A stretch of DNA of 23,496 nucleotides from SFTH01 sp963643985 (GTDB lineage: Bacteria > Bacillota > Clostridia > Christensenellales > Aristaeellaceae), in assembly GCA_963643985.1 (NCBI GenBank), contig CAVINP010000023.1, positions 1-23,496 of the forward strand, written 5' to 3'. The notes beneath the pieces are model-generated. The model was not told where the DNA came from. It saw nothing but the letters and a program-made list of their open reading frames with translations, and did not search any database. The position numbers and the translations under genes were made by a program. This document shows positions 14,774 through 22,646 of the stretch, piece by piece; position 1 is the stretch's first letter; every line of letters begins with the position of its first letter.

Positions 14774-15748
14774 ATGGGTAAATCAAATTTCGCGGTCTTT
14801 GTGGATCTGGAGAACGCGGGCGGCAAGGAAAGCATGCTGCGCTCCATTATCGAAAAGGTCAAAATTCGCGGCGACATACTGCTGGGCAAGGTCTACGGCT
14901 ACACCGACCGCTATTCGGATCTGAAACAGTGCCTGCTCTCCAACACCTTTCAGGTGGTGCCGTCGCTGAGATACGGCAAAAATCAGAAGAATAATCTGGA
15001 CATACAACTCGTAATCGACGCCATGGAAGTCGCCTACACGAACCCGCTGATCGACAGCTTCTGCATCGTCTCGGGCGACAGCGACTATACGCCGCTGGTG
15101 GGTCGGCTCAAGAGCATGGGCAAGTTCATACTGGGCATATCGCGTTCGGAGGCGGCCAGCGGCATATTCATCAATGCCTGCTCGGAGTTCGTGTTTCTGG
15201 AGTCGGTCGCGGCACAGCAGCCCAAGCAGAACAAGCGCAATGAACGCCAGAGCGACGGCGATCTCAACGAACTGATCCATCAGGTGGAGACCATCGTGGA
15301 GGACCAGGAACAGCAGCAGATGTATGCCAGCGAGCTCAAGGACACGCTGATGCGCCTGCGCCCGGATTTCAGCGAGCGCAGCTACGGCTGTTCCACCTTC
15401 GGCAAGCTCATCGCGCTGATTTCCTCCAAGTCCGAAAAGCTCAGCAGCTGGACGGAGCAGTCCTCGCTGATGATCGGCCTCTCGACCGCTGAGGAGAGCG
15501 AGAACAAGCTGGACAAGACCAACTGGATTCCGGCCTTCACGGCCGCCCTCGAGCGCTTCAAGAGCGAGGGCTTTGAGCGCGTAAACCCGTCCATACTCAA
15601 GGCAACCATTCAGAACGACTATCCGAGCTTTGAGGAAAAGCAGATCGGCTTCAAGCGCTTCTCGGACGTAATGAAGGCGCTGGAGAAACAGGGACTGCTG
15701 ATTGTCGAAATGGACGAACAACACACGATGCTTTTGAAAATCTGCTGA
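14774..15748 (+). CDS. NYN-domain RNase-like protein with OST-HTH/LOTUS domains
   Basis: 324 residues from the ATG at 14774, 6 bases after GAGGTGA; an upstream in-frame GTG at 14768 overlaps that site. The NYN (PIN-like) domain covers ~5-145. It has acidic residues at D11 (FVDLENAGG), D76, D82 and SGDSD (100-104), the metal-binding nuclease set. A polar linker (~147-162) leads to one clear OST-HTH/LOTUS domain at ~164-227 (YASELKDTLMRLRPDFSERSYG). A second winged-helix-like copy lies at ~252-315 (NPSILKATIQNDYPSFEEKQIGFKRFSDVM). LOTUS domains are thought to bind RNA or G-quadruplexes, so this is probably an RNA-targeted nuclease; the target is unknown. Confidence 0.9.
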   Translation: MGKSNFAVFVDLENAGGKESMLRSIIEKVKIRGDILLGKVYGYTDRYSDLKQCLLSNTFQVVPSLRYGKNQKNNLDIQLVIDAMEVAYTNPLIDSFCIVSGDSDYTPLVGRLKSMGKFILGISRSEAASGIFINACSEFVFLESVAAQQPKQNKRNERQSDGDLNELIHQVETIVEDQEQQQMYASELKDTLMRLRPDFSERSYGCSTFGKLIALISSKSEKLSSWTEQSSLMIGLSTAEESENKLDKTNWIPAFTAALERFKSEGFERVNPSILKATIQNDYPSFEEKQIGFKRFSDVMKALEKQGLLIVEMDEQHTMLLKIC

Positions 15749-15766
15749 CGGAGGCATAGCCGGGAG

Positions 15767-16837
15767 ATGAAGAAAGTGCTGAAAATACTGCTGATCATAC
15801 TGATTGTACTGCTGCTTCTGGTGGGCGGCTATGTCATCTACCTGTTGGTGGGCTATGAGCGTGTGGAGGATAACCTGCAGCTCGAGATCACGCAAAACGC
15901 GCAGGGTGAGCTGCCGCAGGGCGATGAGATCACCATCACGAGCTGGAACATCGGCTTTGCCGCCTATAATTCGGACTTCTCCTTCTTCATGGACGGCGGC
16001 AAGCAGGGTCGCGCGAAATCCGAAGAGGCCGTGCACGAGAACATGCAGTACGTGATCGACTTTATCGCCGGGCAGGATGCCGACCTCATGCTCTTTCAGG
16101 AGGTGGACACCGACTCCACGCGCAGCTATCACGTTAACGAAGCGGCGCTGATCGAGGATGCCTTCAAGGAGAGCTTCTCCTGGGAATTTGCCAAAAACTT
16201 TGACTCAGGCTATTTCCTGGTGCCGATCTGTGAGCCGCACGGCAAGTCCAAGAGCGGTATACTGACGCTCTCGAATGCGTGCATTGACTCCGCCACGCGC
16301 TACAGCCTGCCCGTTGAGGGCGGCATACGCAAGTTCTTTGATCTGGACCGCTGCTACACGGTCAACCGCATCCCCGTGGAGGGTGGCAGGACGCTCTGTC
16401 TCTACAACCTGCACTTCTCCGCCTATACCTCAGACGGCAGCATCGCCACGCAGCAGCTGCAGATACTGATCGACGACATGCGGGCCGAGTACGACGCGGG
16501 CAATTACGTCATCGCGGGCGGCGACTTCAACAAGGATGTATGGGGCGATTCCGGCGCGATCATGGGCGTATCCGGCGAGGACTACTCCTGGGCCAAGCCC
16601 TTCCCGACCGAGCTTCTGCCTGAGGCATTCACGCTCGTGGATTCGCTCGACAAGGAACATCCCGTCGCCAGCTGCCGCAACACCGCCGAGGCCTACGTCA
16701 AGGGCGAAACCTATGAGGTGACGCTGGATGCGTTCATCGTATCGGACAACGTCGAGGTCAGGAGCTGCCGCGTGCTCGATACGGGCTTTTGCTGCACCGA
16801 CCACAATCCGATCAAAATGGAATTTGTCCTGAAATAA
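15767..16837 (+). CDS. Membrane-anchored endonuclease/exonuclease/phosphatase-fold protein
   Basis: 356 residues. An N-terminal Lys-rich start and helix at 4-27 (VLKILLIILIVLLLLVGGYV) suggest a membrane anchor with the catalytic domain outside. The EEP fold is marked by N61 (SWNIGF), E112 (FQEVD), H216 (YNLHFSAY), D253 and N255 (GGDFN), and D345-H346 (CTDHNPI). This superfamily hydrolyses phosphodiesters and includes DNases, sphingomyelinases and inositol phosphatases; the substrate cannot be decided. A GGAGG is 12 bases upstream, and the gap to the NYN gene is 18 bases. Confidence 0.9.
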   Translation: MKKVLKILLIILIVLLLLVGGYVIYLLVGYERVEDNLQLEITQNAQGELPQGDEITITSWNIGFAAYNSDFSFFMDGGKQGRAKSEEAVHENMQYVIDFIAGQDADLMLFQEVDTDSTRSYHVNEAALIEDAFKESFSWEFAKNFDSGYFLVPICEPHGKSKSGILTLSNACIDSATRYSLPVEGGIRKFFDLDRCYTVNRIPVEGGRTLCLYNLHFSAYTSDGSIATQQLQILIDDMRAEYDAGNYVIAGGDFNKDVWGDSGAIMGVSGEDYSWAKPFPTELLPEAFTLVDSLDKEHPVASCRNTAEAYVKGETYEVTLDAFIVSDNVEVRSCRVLDTGFCCTDHNPIKMEFVLK

Positions 16838-16896
16838 GGGAACAGGGATCAGAGACCGGGTTCGTCAGCCCCTCTCGTCCCTGTTTCCTGTTCCCT
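16837..16896. terminator. Hairpin between convergent genes, probable terminator
   Basis: AACAGGGA (16841-16848) pairs perfectly with TCCCTGTT (16878-16885), extended inside by AGAG/CTCT and GGG/CCC around the loop TTCGTCAG. An alternative 10-bp pairing joins AGGGAACAGG (16837-16846) to CCTGTTCCCT (16887-16896). There is no long T run, so efficiency is uncertain. It separates the phosphatase-fold gene and the ABC-F gene. Confidence 0.6.
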
Positions 16897-16920
16897 AATC
16901 CCTAATCCCTATTCCCTAAT
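16879..16920. repeat. Six tandem heptamers, consensus CCCTRWT
   Basis: Consecutive 7-base units read CCCTGTT, TCCTGTT, CCCTAAT, CCCTAAT, CCCTATT, CCCTAAT. The last unit includes the stop codon of the ABC-F gene (TAG on the minus strand, 16916-16918). Reverse-complement copies (AGGGAAC, AGGGATC) lie at 16837-16850, so the array also contributes the right arm of the hairpin. Confidence 0.9.
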
Positions 16921-18835
16921 CGGCAGCCGCTTCCGAGGCCTCTTCCCACTCGGCGTAGAGTTTTTCCATGGAAGCGTTCAGCTCTCTGTGCTGTCGGGCG
17001 AGTGCTTGGGCCTTGTCCGCATCCTTGTAGGTCTCCGGATCGGCCATCAGAGCCTCGATACGGGCAATCTCGGCCTCGGTATCCGATATGGCCTTCTCGG
17101 CCCGGGTCAGCCTGTCCTGAAGGGCCTTTTTCTGCGCTGCCGCCATGCGGACGCGCTTTTTTTCGCGGTCGATCTGCGTCTTTGTCTGTCCGCTGTACTG
17201 CTCTTCCTCTATGCCCTGCGCCTCGCGCCGCCTGGCTTCGAGGTAGTCGTCATAGTTGCCGGCATACTCGCGCACGCCGTCCGCACTCATCTCCACCACG
17301 CGGTTGGCCACGCGGTTAATGAAGTAGCGGTCATGCGACACCGTCAGCAGCGTGCCGTCAAAGTCCTCCAGGGCGCCCTCAAGCACCTCGCGGCTGTCCA
17401 TATCCAGATGGTTGGTCGGCTCGTCCAGCAGCAAGAGATTGTCGTGGTGCAGCATCAGCTTGGCCAGCGACACGCGCCCCTTTTCGCCGCCGGAGAGCGT
17501 CTTGATCTTTTGGAACACGTCCTCGCCCGTGAAGAGGAAGAGGGCCAGCACGCCGCGTATCCTGTCCTGTTCCAGCCTCGGGTAGGCATCCCAGACCTCG
17601 TTGAGTATGTCCTTTTCGGGGTCGAGGCGCGTCTGGTGCTGCTCGTAGTAGCCCAGATCGACGTTGGAACCGTACACGACCGTGCCCGCATCCGGCTGCA
17701 GCTTCCGCGCCACGATGTTGAGCAGTGTGGACTTGCCCACGCCGTTGGGGCCGATGATCGCCACGCGGTCACCCAGGCGCAACTGCAGGTCAAAGTGCTC
17801 AAAGAGCGTGCGCCCTTCAAAGCCCTTGGCCACATCCTTTATGCCCAGCACTTCTTCTCCCGTGCGCCGACGTGTGGAGAAGCTCATGCGCATCTTCTGC
17901 TCACTGACCGGCTTTTCAAGCCGTTCGATCTTTTCCAGCTTCTTTTCGCGGCTCTCCGCGGCCTTGATGGACTTTTCGCGGTTGAACATGCGGTAGCGCT
18001 GTATGATGGCCTCCTGCCGCGCGATCTCCGCCTGCTGCAGATTGTATTCCTTGACCTGACGCTCGATGTCGGCCTGACGCTTGACGGAGAACACGTCATA
18101 ATTGCCCTCGTACTGCACGATGTGGCCCATTGAAATCTCCGCCATGCTGTCGCAGACGGCATTGAGGAAGTAGCGGTCATGCGATATCACCAGCACCGTG
18201 CCGCGATACTTTTTCAGCGTCTCCTCCAGCCATTGCACGGACATCAGGTCGAGGTGGTTGGTCGGCTCGTCCAGCAGCAGCAGATCCGGCTGGGTCAGCA
18301 GCAGCCGCGCCAGGCACAGCCGCGTCTTTTCGCCGCCGGAGAGCACGCGTGCGGGCTGGTTTTCGCGCCCCCGTGCAAAGCCCAGACCGGCCAGCACACC
18401 CTGTATGCGGCTGGGCCACTCATAGCCGCCCGAGCGCTCGAAGCGATCCAGCAGATTGGCATAGCTTTGGGAAAGACGCTCGCAGGCCTCGGCATCGTCG
18501 TGCTTTTCGGCGATCTCGGCCTCCAGCAAGCGCAATTTGCGCTCCATCTCGCGCAGCGGCTCAAACACGCGCTCCAGCTCCTGCTGCACCGTCAGATCCG
18601 ACTGTATGTCCGCCTCCTGCGTCAGTATGCCGAGCTTTGCGCCGCGCATCAGCGAAATCGTGCCGGAATCCGCCTCCATGCTGCCCGCAATCAGTTTGAA
18701 CAGTGTGGACTTGCCGCAGCCGTTGACGCCGGTCAGGCCCATGCGGTTGCCGACCTGCAGTGTGAGGTTCGCATTCTTCAGTACGACGTTTGTCCTGAAG
18801 GCCTTGTTCAGATTTTGTATACTCAGAAGTATCAT
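16916..18835 (-). CDS. ABC-F family ATPase (two ATP-binding cassettes, no membrane domain)
   Basis: 639 residues. Cassette 1 has Walker A GVNGCGKST (36-44), signature LSGGEK (165-170) and Walker B LLLLDEPTNHLD (185-196). Cassette 2 has GPNGVGKST (362-370), LSGGEK (447-452) and LLLLDEPTNHLD (467-478). The basic interdomain linker at ~245-325 is the part that reaches ribosome-bound tRNA in this family, and ~550-635 is a charged coiled coil. ABC-F proteins act on ribosomes, as translation factors or in antibiotic protection; nothing here marks it as a resistance type. It overall resembles the YdiF/Uup group. The ATG at 18835 directly follows the methyltransferase stop, with GGAG inside that gene. 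Confidence 0.94.
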   Translation of the reverse strand: MILLSIQNLNKAFRTNVVLKNANLTLQVGNRMGLTGVNGCGKSTLFKLIAGSMEADSGTISLMRGAKLGILTQEADIQSDLTVQQELERVFEPLREMERKLRLLEAEIAEKHDDAEACERLSQSYANLLDRFERSGGYEWPSRIQGVLAGLGFARGRENQPARVLSGGEKTRLCLARLLLTQPDLLLLDEPTNHLDLMSVQWLEETLKKYRGTVLVISHDRYFLNAVCDSMAEISMGHIVQYEGNYDVFSVKRQADIERQVKEYNLQQAEIARQEAIIQRYRMFNREKSIKAAESREKKLEKIERLEKPVSEQKMRMSFSTRRRTGEEVLGIKDVAKGFEGRTLFEHFDLQLRLGDRVAIIGPNGVGKSTLLNIVARKLQPDAGTVVYGSNVDLGYYEQHQTRLDPEKDILNEVWDAYPRLEQDRIRGVLALFLFTGEDVFQKIKTLSGGEKGRVSLAKLMLHHDNLLLLDEPTNHLDMDSREVLEGALEDFDGTLLTVSHDRYFINRVANRVVEMSADGVREYAGNYDDYLEARRREAQGIEEEQYSGQTKTQIDREKKRVRMAAAQKKALQDRLTRAEKAISDTEAEIARIEALMADPETYKDADKAQALARQHRELNASMEKLYAEWEEASEAAAD

Positions 18836-19693
18836 TTATTTACTCCAACGTCCGCTTGCACCGCAGGGCAGCACGCCGCCGCAGGTCACGGGCAGCACGA
18901 TTTCGTCTGCCGTCACGTGGCCGCCGCGCTTCTTCGCCGCCGTCATCTGCAGCATATTGTTGAGCACCGCGGGCTGCAGACCCGTGGTGTAGCTGTTGAT
19001 GAGCATAAACAACGCGTCCTCCGCCAGCACCTTTTCGCAGGCGGACACCAGCCCGAACAGCTCGTTCTCCAGCTTCCAGATCTCGCCGCCGGGGCCGCGG
19101 CCGTAGCTGGGCGGATCCATCAGTATGCCCTCATAGACATTGCCGCGCCGCGCCTCGCGCTCGACGAACTTCAGCGCATCGTCCACGATCCAGCGCACGT
19201 GCGTCTCATCGATACAGGAGATCTTGCGGTTCTCACCCGCCCACTGCACCATGCCCTTGGCCGCATCCACGTGCGTCACCTTCGCGCCCGCCGCCGCGCA
19301 GGCACAGGTCGCGCCGCCGGTGTAGCCAAAGAGGTTGAGTACGCGTATGGGGCGGTTCGCGCCTCGGATCAGCCCCGCCATCCAGTCCCAGTTGACGGCC
19401 TGCTCGGGAAAAAGCCCCGTGTGCTTGAAGCCCGTCGGGCGCACATAGAAGCGAAGCTTGCCGTATTTCAGTTCCCATCTCTCGGGCAGCTTGCGGAAAA
19501 ACTCCCACTCGCCGCCGCCCTTCGCGGAACGGTGATACCACGCGTCCGCCTTGTGCCAGAGTTCGGGGCGCTGCTTGGGCCAGATCGCCTGCGGATCGGG
19601 TCGGCGCAGCAGTATGTCCTTCCAGCGCTCCAGCTTCTCGCCGTCACCCGTGTCGATCACTTCATAATCTTTCCACTCGGAAGCAATAAACAT
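18836..19693 (-). CDS. Class I SAM-dependent methyltransferase, RlmI-like
   Basis: 285 residues. The SAM-binding motif is VLNLFGYTGGATCACAAAG at 118-136, followed by VDAAKGMVQWA. The catalytic-region motif MDPPSYGRGPGGE starts at 192. These match the RlmI/RlmK-related group that methylates cytosine or guanine in 23S rRNA, but the N-terminal PUA domain of RlmI is replaced by a ~90-residue beta-rich segment (EWEFFRKLPERWELKYGKLRFYVRPTGFKH). The target base is therefore not assignable. The ATG at 19693 has an AGGAG site that overlaps the thymidine kinase-GNAT stop. Its stop abuts the ABC-F start, so the three genes form one operon. Confidence 0.9.
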   Translation of the reverse strand: MFIASEWKDYEVIDTGDGEKLERWKDILLRRPDPQAIWPKQRPELWHKADAWYHRSAKGGGEWEFFRKLPERWELKYGKLRFYVRPTGFKHTGLFPEQAVNWDWMAGLIRGANRPIRVLNLFGYTGGATCACAAAGAKVTHVDAAKGMVQWAGENRKISCIDETHVRWIVDDALKFVEREARRGNVYEGILMDPPSYGRGPGGEIWKLENELFGLVSACEKVLAEDALFMLINSYTTGLQPAVLNNMLQMTAAKKRGGHVTADEIVLPVTCGGVLPCGASGRWSK

Positions 19694-19705
19694 ATCAGTT
19701 TCTCC

Positions 19706-20707
19706 TTATTGATCGATGCATATGCGCATGACCTGCATGTCCGTCAGATTCTCCTCGTCAAAGTCTGCATTTCCATAGGCCGGCTGCGCAAAGAAGCCGC
19801 TGACGGTGCGGTCATGTCTGAACCCAAAGCGCTCGTAGAAGGGCATCATGCTCTCTGACGTGCCGACCTCCATGTATTTGCAGCGCGGCCGGTAGAGCTT
19901 CAGCAGGTGCCGTATCATGTGCGAGGCATAGCCCCTGCCGCGCTCGCCCTGCGCCGTGGCCAGGTTGCACAGCTCGCACACATCCCGATCCTCGTGCATC
20001 AGCACGACGGCCTCCGTGACCGGCTGACCGTTGATCATCAGCACATACATCTCGCCATTGTCCAGATATCGTCCGATCATCTCTTCGCTCGGATCGGCCA
20101 GCAGCAGCAGGTCCATATAGTTTTTCTTGCCCTGGGCGATCTTTCGGATCTCGCGCGGGGCCAGTTCGCCTGCCCGCCAGTGCTTGCGGCACAGCGCCAC
20201 ATAGCTCTCGTTGCCGCCCAGCACGATCTGTTCGCCCTCGCGTGCCACCTTGCCGTCCACCACGCGGGCGTTGCAGATGGCCTTTCTGCCGCACCAGCAG
20301 ACGGTCTTGATCTCCTCGATCGTGTCCGCCCAGGCCATCAGCCAGGTGCTGCCCTCAAAGAGATTGCCCTGAAAGTCCGCACGCAGGCCGTAGCAGATGA
20401 CGGGAATATTCATATCGTCCACGATCTGCACCAGGCGCCACACCTGATCCTTTTTCAGGAACTGTGCCTCGTCCACGATCAGGCAGTCGTAACCGGAGAG
20501 GTCGATGTCGTCCAGTTCCTCCATGTAGATGCAGGGCGCACTCAGACCGCTGCGCGAACCGACGATCCTCTCGCCGTCGCGCACATCCAGGCAGGGCTTG
20601 ATCATCAGCGCATTCTGTCCGCGCTCGTGGTAATTATACTGAACCATGATGGCATTGGCGGTCTTGGATGAACCCATCGCGCCGTAGCGAAAGTACAGCT
20701 TGGCCAT
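19706..20707 (-). CDS. tdk: Thymidine kinase fused to a GNAT acetyltransferase domain
   Basis: 333 residues from the ATG at 20707 (AAGGAG 11 bases upstream). Residues 1-~180 are a complete type II thymidine kinase, which phosphorylates thymidine with ATP for DNA precursor salvage. It shows the P-loop GAMGSSKT (9-16), VDEAQFL (78-84), VICYGLRADFQGNLF, and a zinc site of C137, C139, C173 and H176. Residues ~185-333 are a GNAT domain: REIRKIAQGKKNYMDLLLLA, the acetyl-CoA loop ATAQGERGRGYASHMI, and VGTSESMMPFYERFGF. No stop, start or ribosome site separates them. The GNAT substrate is unknown. The kinase P-loop has Ser14 where many have Gly. First gene of a minus-strand operon with the methyltransferase and ABC-F genes. 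Confidence 0.92.
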   Translation of the reverse strand: MAKLYFRYGAMGSSKTANAIMVQYNYHERGQNALMIKPCLDVRDGERIVGSRSGLSAPCIYMEELDDIDLSGYDCLIVDEAQFLKKDQVWRLVQIVDDMNIPVICYGLRADFQGNLFEGSTWLMAWADTIEEIKTVCWCGRKAICNARVVDGKVAREGEQIVLGGNESYVALCRKHWRAGELAPREIRKIAQGKKNYMDLLLLADPSEEMIGRYLDNGEMYVLMINGQPVTEAVVLMHEDRDVCELCNLATAQGERGRGYASHMIRHLLKLYRPRCKYMEVGTSESMMPFYERFGFRHDRTVSGFFAQPAYGNADFDEENLTDMQVMRICIDQ

Positions 20708-20744
20708 TGACAGCATATCTCCTTCAAACAAAATCCGTTTGCAT

Positions 20745-20775
20745 TTCGACAGGCGAATAAAAATATCCTGCCGAA
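20745..20775 (-). promoter_or_regulatory. Candidate promoter or operator of the thymidine kinase operon
   Basis: On the minus strand TTCGGCAGGA (20766-20775) and GTCGAA (20745-20750) recur with the same 16-base interval between TTCGGCAGG and GTCGAA seen upstream of the Nudix gene. Here the motif is also an inverted repeat: TTCGACAGG (20745-20753) against CCTGCCGAA (20767-20775), centres 22 bases apart. No convincing sigma-A promoter is visible for this operon. Confidence 0.4.
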
Positions 20776-20788
20776 GATCGGGTTAAGC

Positions 20789-20817
20789 TTGCGATCCGGG
20801 CCGCTATCGGTTACAAT
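20789..20817 (+). promoter_or_regulatory. Promoter of tmcAL
   Basis: -35 TTGCGA (20789-20794), a 17-base spacer and -10 TACAAT (20812-20817). An AAAGGA site and the ATG at 20844 follow within 27 bases. Confidence 0.75.
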
Positions 20818-20843
20818 AGTAGCCGGAAAGCGAGGCAAAGGAA

Positions 20844-22010
20844 ATGAAGATCGCAGGCATCATCGCCGAATATAACCCCTTTCACAAGGGACACGCCTAT
20901 CACGTAGAGCAGACGCGCCTTCGCACGGGCTGCGATTATGTCGTAGTCTGCATGGCCGGCAGCTTCACCCAGCGCGGCGAGGCAGCCTGCGCAGACAAGT
21001 GGTCGCGGGCGAGGGCGGCGCTGTGCTGCGGCGCGGATGCCGTATTTGAACTGCCCGCACTCTTTGCCGTGCGCACGGCCGATGCCTTTGCCCGCGGCGG
21101 CGTGAGCATACTTTCGGGTCTTGGCTGCGACTGCCTCTCCTTTGGCTGCGAGACGGATGACCTGCAGCTCATATCGCGCCTTGCCGGGCTGCGCTCATGC
21201 GAACCTGCGGAGCTGTCCCTGGCCATACGCGAAAAGCTCGACGCAGGGCTGTCCCACGCCAGGGCGCGGGGCGAGGCTCTCTCGGAAATGCTGGGAGTTT
21301 CCGCCGCGTCCCTCAATGCGCCCAACCTCGTGCTGGCCGCGGAATACCTCCGCGCCGTTCGGGAACTCGGATCTGAAATGCAGCCCGTCGCCGTGCAGCG
21401 CCTCGGCGGGTATCACGACACGACACTCGGCGACTATGCCTCGGCCTCGGCCATACGACAGGCACTGCGCGACGGCAATGCCTCTGTTGCTGCCTGTCTG
21501 CCGCCCGAGGCACGCTTTCAGATCGAAAATGCCGGCAGTATGCACGATATGGACGATATGCTGCTGCTGACCCTGCGCAACATGGGTGCAGAGGACATCG
21601 CCGCTCTGCCCGACGTGAGCGAAGGGCTGCAGGATCGCGTCCATGCCGCGGCCATGCAGAGCGCAGGCCGGGAAGAGCTGATCGGGCGCGTAAAGTGCAA
21701 GAGGTATACCTATGCACGCATATCGCGCCTCTGTGCCCACGCCCTGCTGGGGATAACACAGAGCCTTACGCTGCGGCATCCGCTGCCGGAGTATGCGCGG
21801 CTGATCGGCTTCAGGAGCGACGCTGTGCCTCTCATGCACGAGCTGAGCTGCCGGACCAAACTGCCGATCGTATCGTCCGCGACCGGACTTCGGGAAAACG
21901 AAATATTCTCTCTCGAATGCCGCGCCACGGACGTACGGGCGCTGCTTCTGGACGATGCGGATGCGCGCAGGGGCGGTGCGGAATACACGCACAGGTTTGT
22001 GCGCGTGTGA
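20844..22010 (+). CDS. tmcAL: tRNA(Met) cytidine acetate ligase TmcAL (YlbM)
   Basis: 388 residues, close to the usual ~400. The enzyme uses ATP and acetate to make N4-acetylcytidine at the wobble base (C34) of elongator tRNA-Met. The N-terminal nucleotidyltransferase motif is GIIAEYNPFHKGHAYH at 5-20, containing the HxGH signature (H14, H17). It is followed by family motifs GSFTQRGEAACADKWSRARAAL and GADAVFELP. The middle holds GGYHDTTLGDYASASAIRQAL, and the C-terminal part (~280-388) carries RVKCKRYTYARISRLCAHALLG. It has its own promoter and stands alone between two minus-strand units. Confidence 0.94.
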   Translation: MKIAGIIAEYNPFHKGHAYHVEQTRLRTGCDYVVVCMAGSFTQRGEAACADKWSRARAALCCGADAVFELPALFAVRTADAFARGGVSILSGLGCDCLSFGCETDDLQLISRLAGLRSCEPAELSLAIREKLDAGLSHARARGEALSEMLGVSAASLNAPNLVLAAEYLRAVRELGSEMQPVAVQRLGGYHDTTLGDYASASAIRQALRDGNASVAACLPPEARFQIENAGSMHDMDDMLLLTLRNMGAEDIAALPDVSEGLQDRVHAAAMQSAGREELIGRVKCKRYTYARISRLCAHALLGITQSLTLRHPLPEYARLIGFRSDAVPLMHELSCRTKLPIVSSATGLRENEIFSLECRATDVRALLLDDADARRGGAEYTHRFVRV

Positions 22011-22051
22011 ACGCCGACGTCAGACAGTGGTCAGGGAAATGGTGTGTTCGC

Positions 22052-22092
22052 AAACGGCACCCCGGGCCATTCAACCGGCCGTTTCTTTACTT
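22052..22092 (+). terminator. Weak terminator after tmcAL
   Basis: AAACGGC (22052-22058) can pair with GCCGTTT (22078-22084), and an inner GGCC/GGCC stem is possible. TTTCTTTACTTT runs on from the 3' arm. It lies between convergent genes. Confidence 0.5.
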
Positions 22093-22581
22093 TCGGTTCT
22101 CCTTCGCCGCATTGTCCAGACAGGCTTTAATTTCATCGTTGGCCTGTATCAGCGCACACTTAATGCCCTCGCTGTTTTTGTAGACAACGGCCAGAGTGGG
22201 GATATCACTGCGGCAGTACAGTGCGCGGACGGTCTTGAGCGAAGGATAGCGCTTCTTTGCAGCCTCCCGCGTGCCGGTAAAGAGTATCTGCCTGAGGTAG
22301 ATGTCCTCAATGAAGCGCTTGCGCTTGCCGTAGCTGCGGTTGAGGCGCAGCACTCCGCCGTCGATCTCGTAGCTGTAGCGCACGACATACACGCGCAGCA
22401 CGTAGAGTGCCAGAAGTATGCCAATGACCCAGAAGCCGATGCTCGCGGCCGTGTTGCCGATCAGTGCCGCAATGTAGGTGAGCACGAAATAATTGATGAA
22501 GACCAGTATCACCACCAGTGCCAGCACGATCAGAAAGCCGCCCAGGGACGATATTTTTTTGTGACCCACGACCTGTTTCAT
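22087..22581 (-). CDS. Small membrane protein with possible PH-like C-terminal domain
   Basis: 164 residues from the ATG at 22581, 8 bases after GGAGG; the frame opens at 22641 but that part overlaps the promoter. Two helices span about 14-40 (GGFLIVLALVVILVFINYFVL) and 46-66 (ASIGFWVIGILLALYVLRVYV). The rest (YEIDGGVLRLNRSYGKRKRFIEDIYLRQI and on) is a beta-rich soluble domain whose pattern resembles bacterial PH-like domains. No specific family or function recognised. Single-gene unit with its own promoter, divergent from the YhaM-like gene. Confidence 0.82.
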   Translation of the reverse strand: MKQVVGHKKISSLGGFLIVLALVVILVFINYFVLTYIAALIGNTAASIGFWVIGILLALYVLRVYVVRYSYEIDGGVLRLNRSYGKRKRFIEDIYLRQILFTGTREAAKKRYPSLKTVRALYCRSDIPTLAVVYKNSEGIKCALIQANDEIKACLDNAAKENRK

Positions 22582-22614
22582 ATCATCTGCCTCCGCGATG
22601 CGTTTTTCTTTCCC

Positions 22615-22643
22615 ATTATACCCGAAAAATGTGACATGCACAA
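22615..22643 (-). promoter_or_regulatory. Promoter of the small membrane protein gene
   Basis: Minus strand: -35 TTGTGC (22638-22643), 17-base spacer, perfect -10 TATAAT (22615-22620). Its -35 lies only 3 bases from that of the divergent promoter. Confidence 0.7.
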
Positions 22644-22646
22644 GCC

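Noticed and set aside
16879..16920. CRISPR or telomere reading of the CCCTAAT array
   Set aside because: Units are 7 bases with no spacers, so not CRISPR; the array is internal between genes, so not a chromosome end.
18179..19858. 559-codon plus-strand open frame
   Set aside because: It spans the antisense of ABC-F, the methyltransferase and the kinase fusion without any motif of its own.
20708..20731. Longer thymidine kinase starting with TTG at 20731 or ATG at 20716
   Set aside because: The first lies before the ribosome site and the second is only 2 bases after it; MAKLYFRYGAM at 20707 is the family's normal N-terminus.
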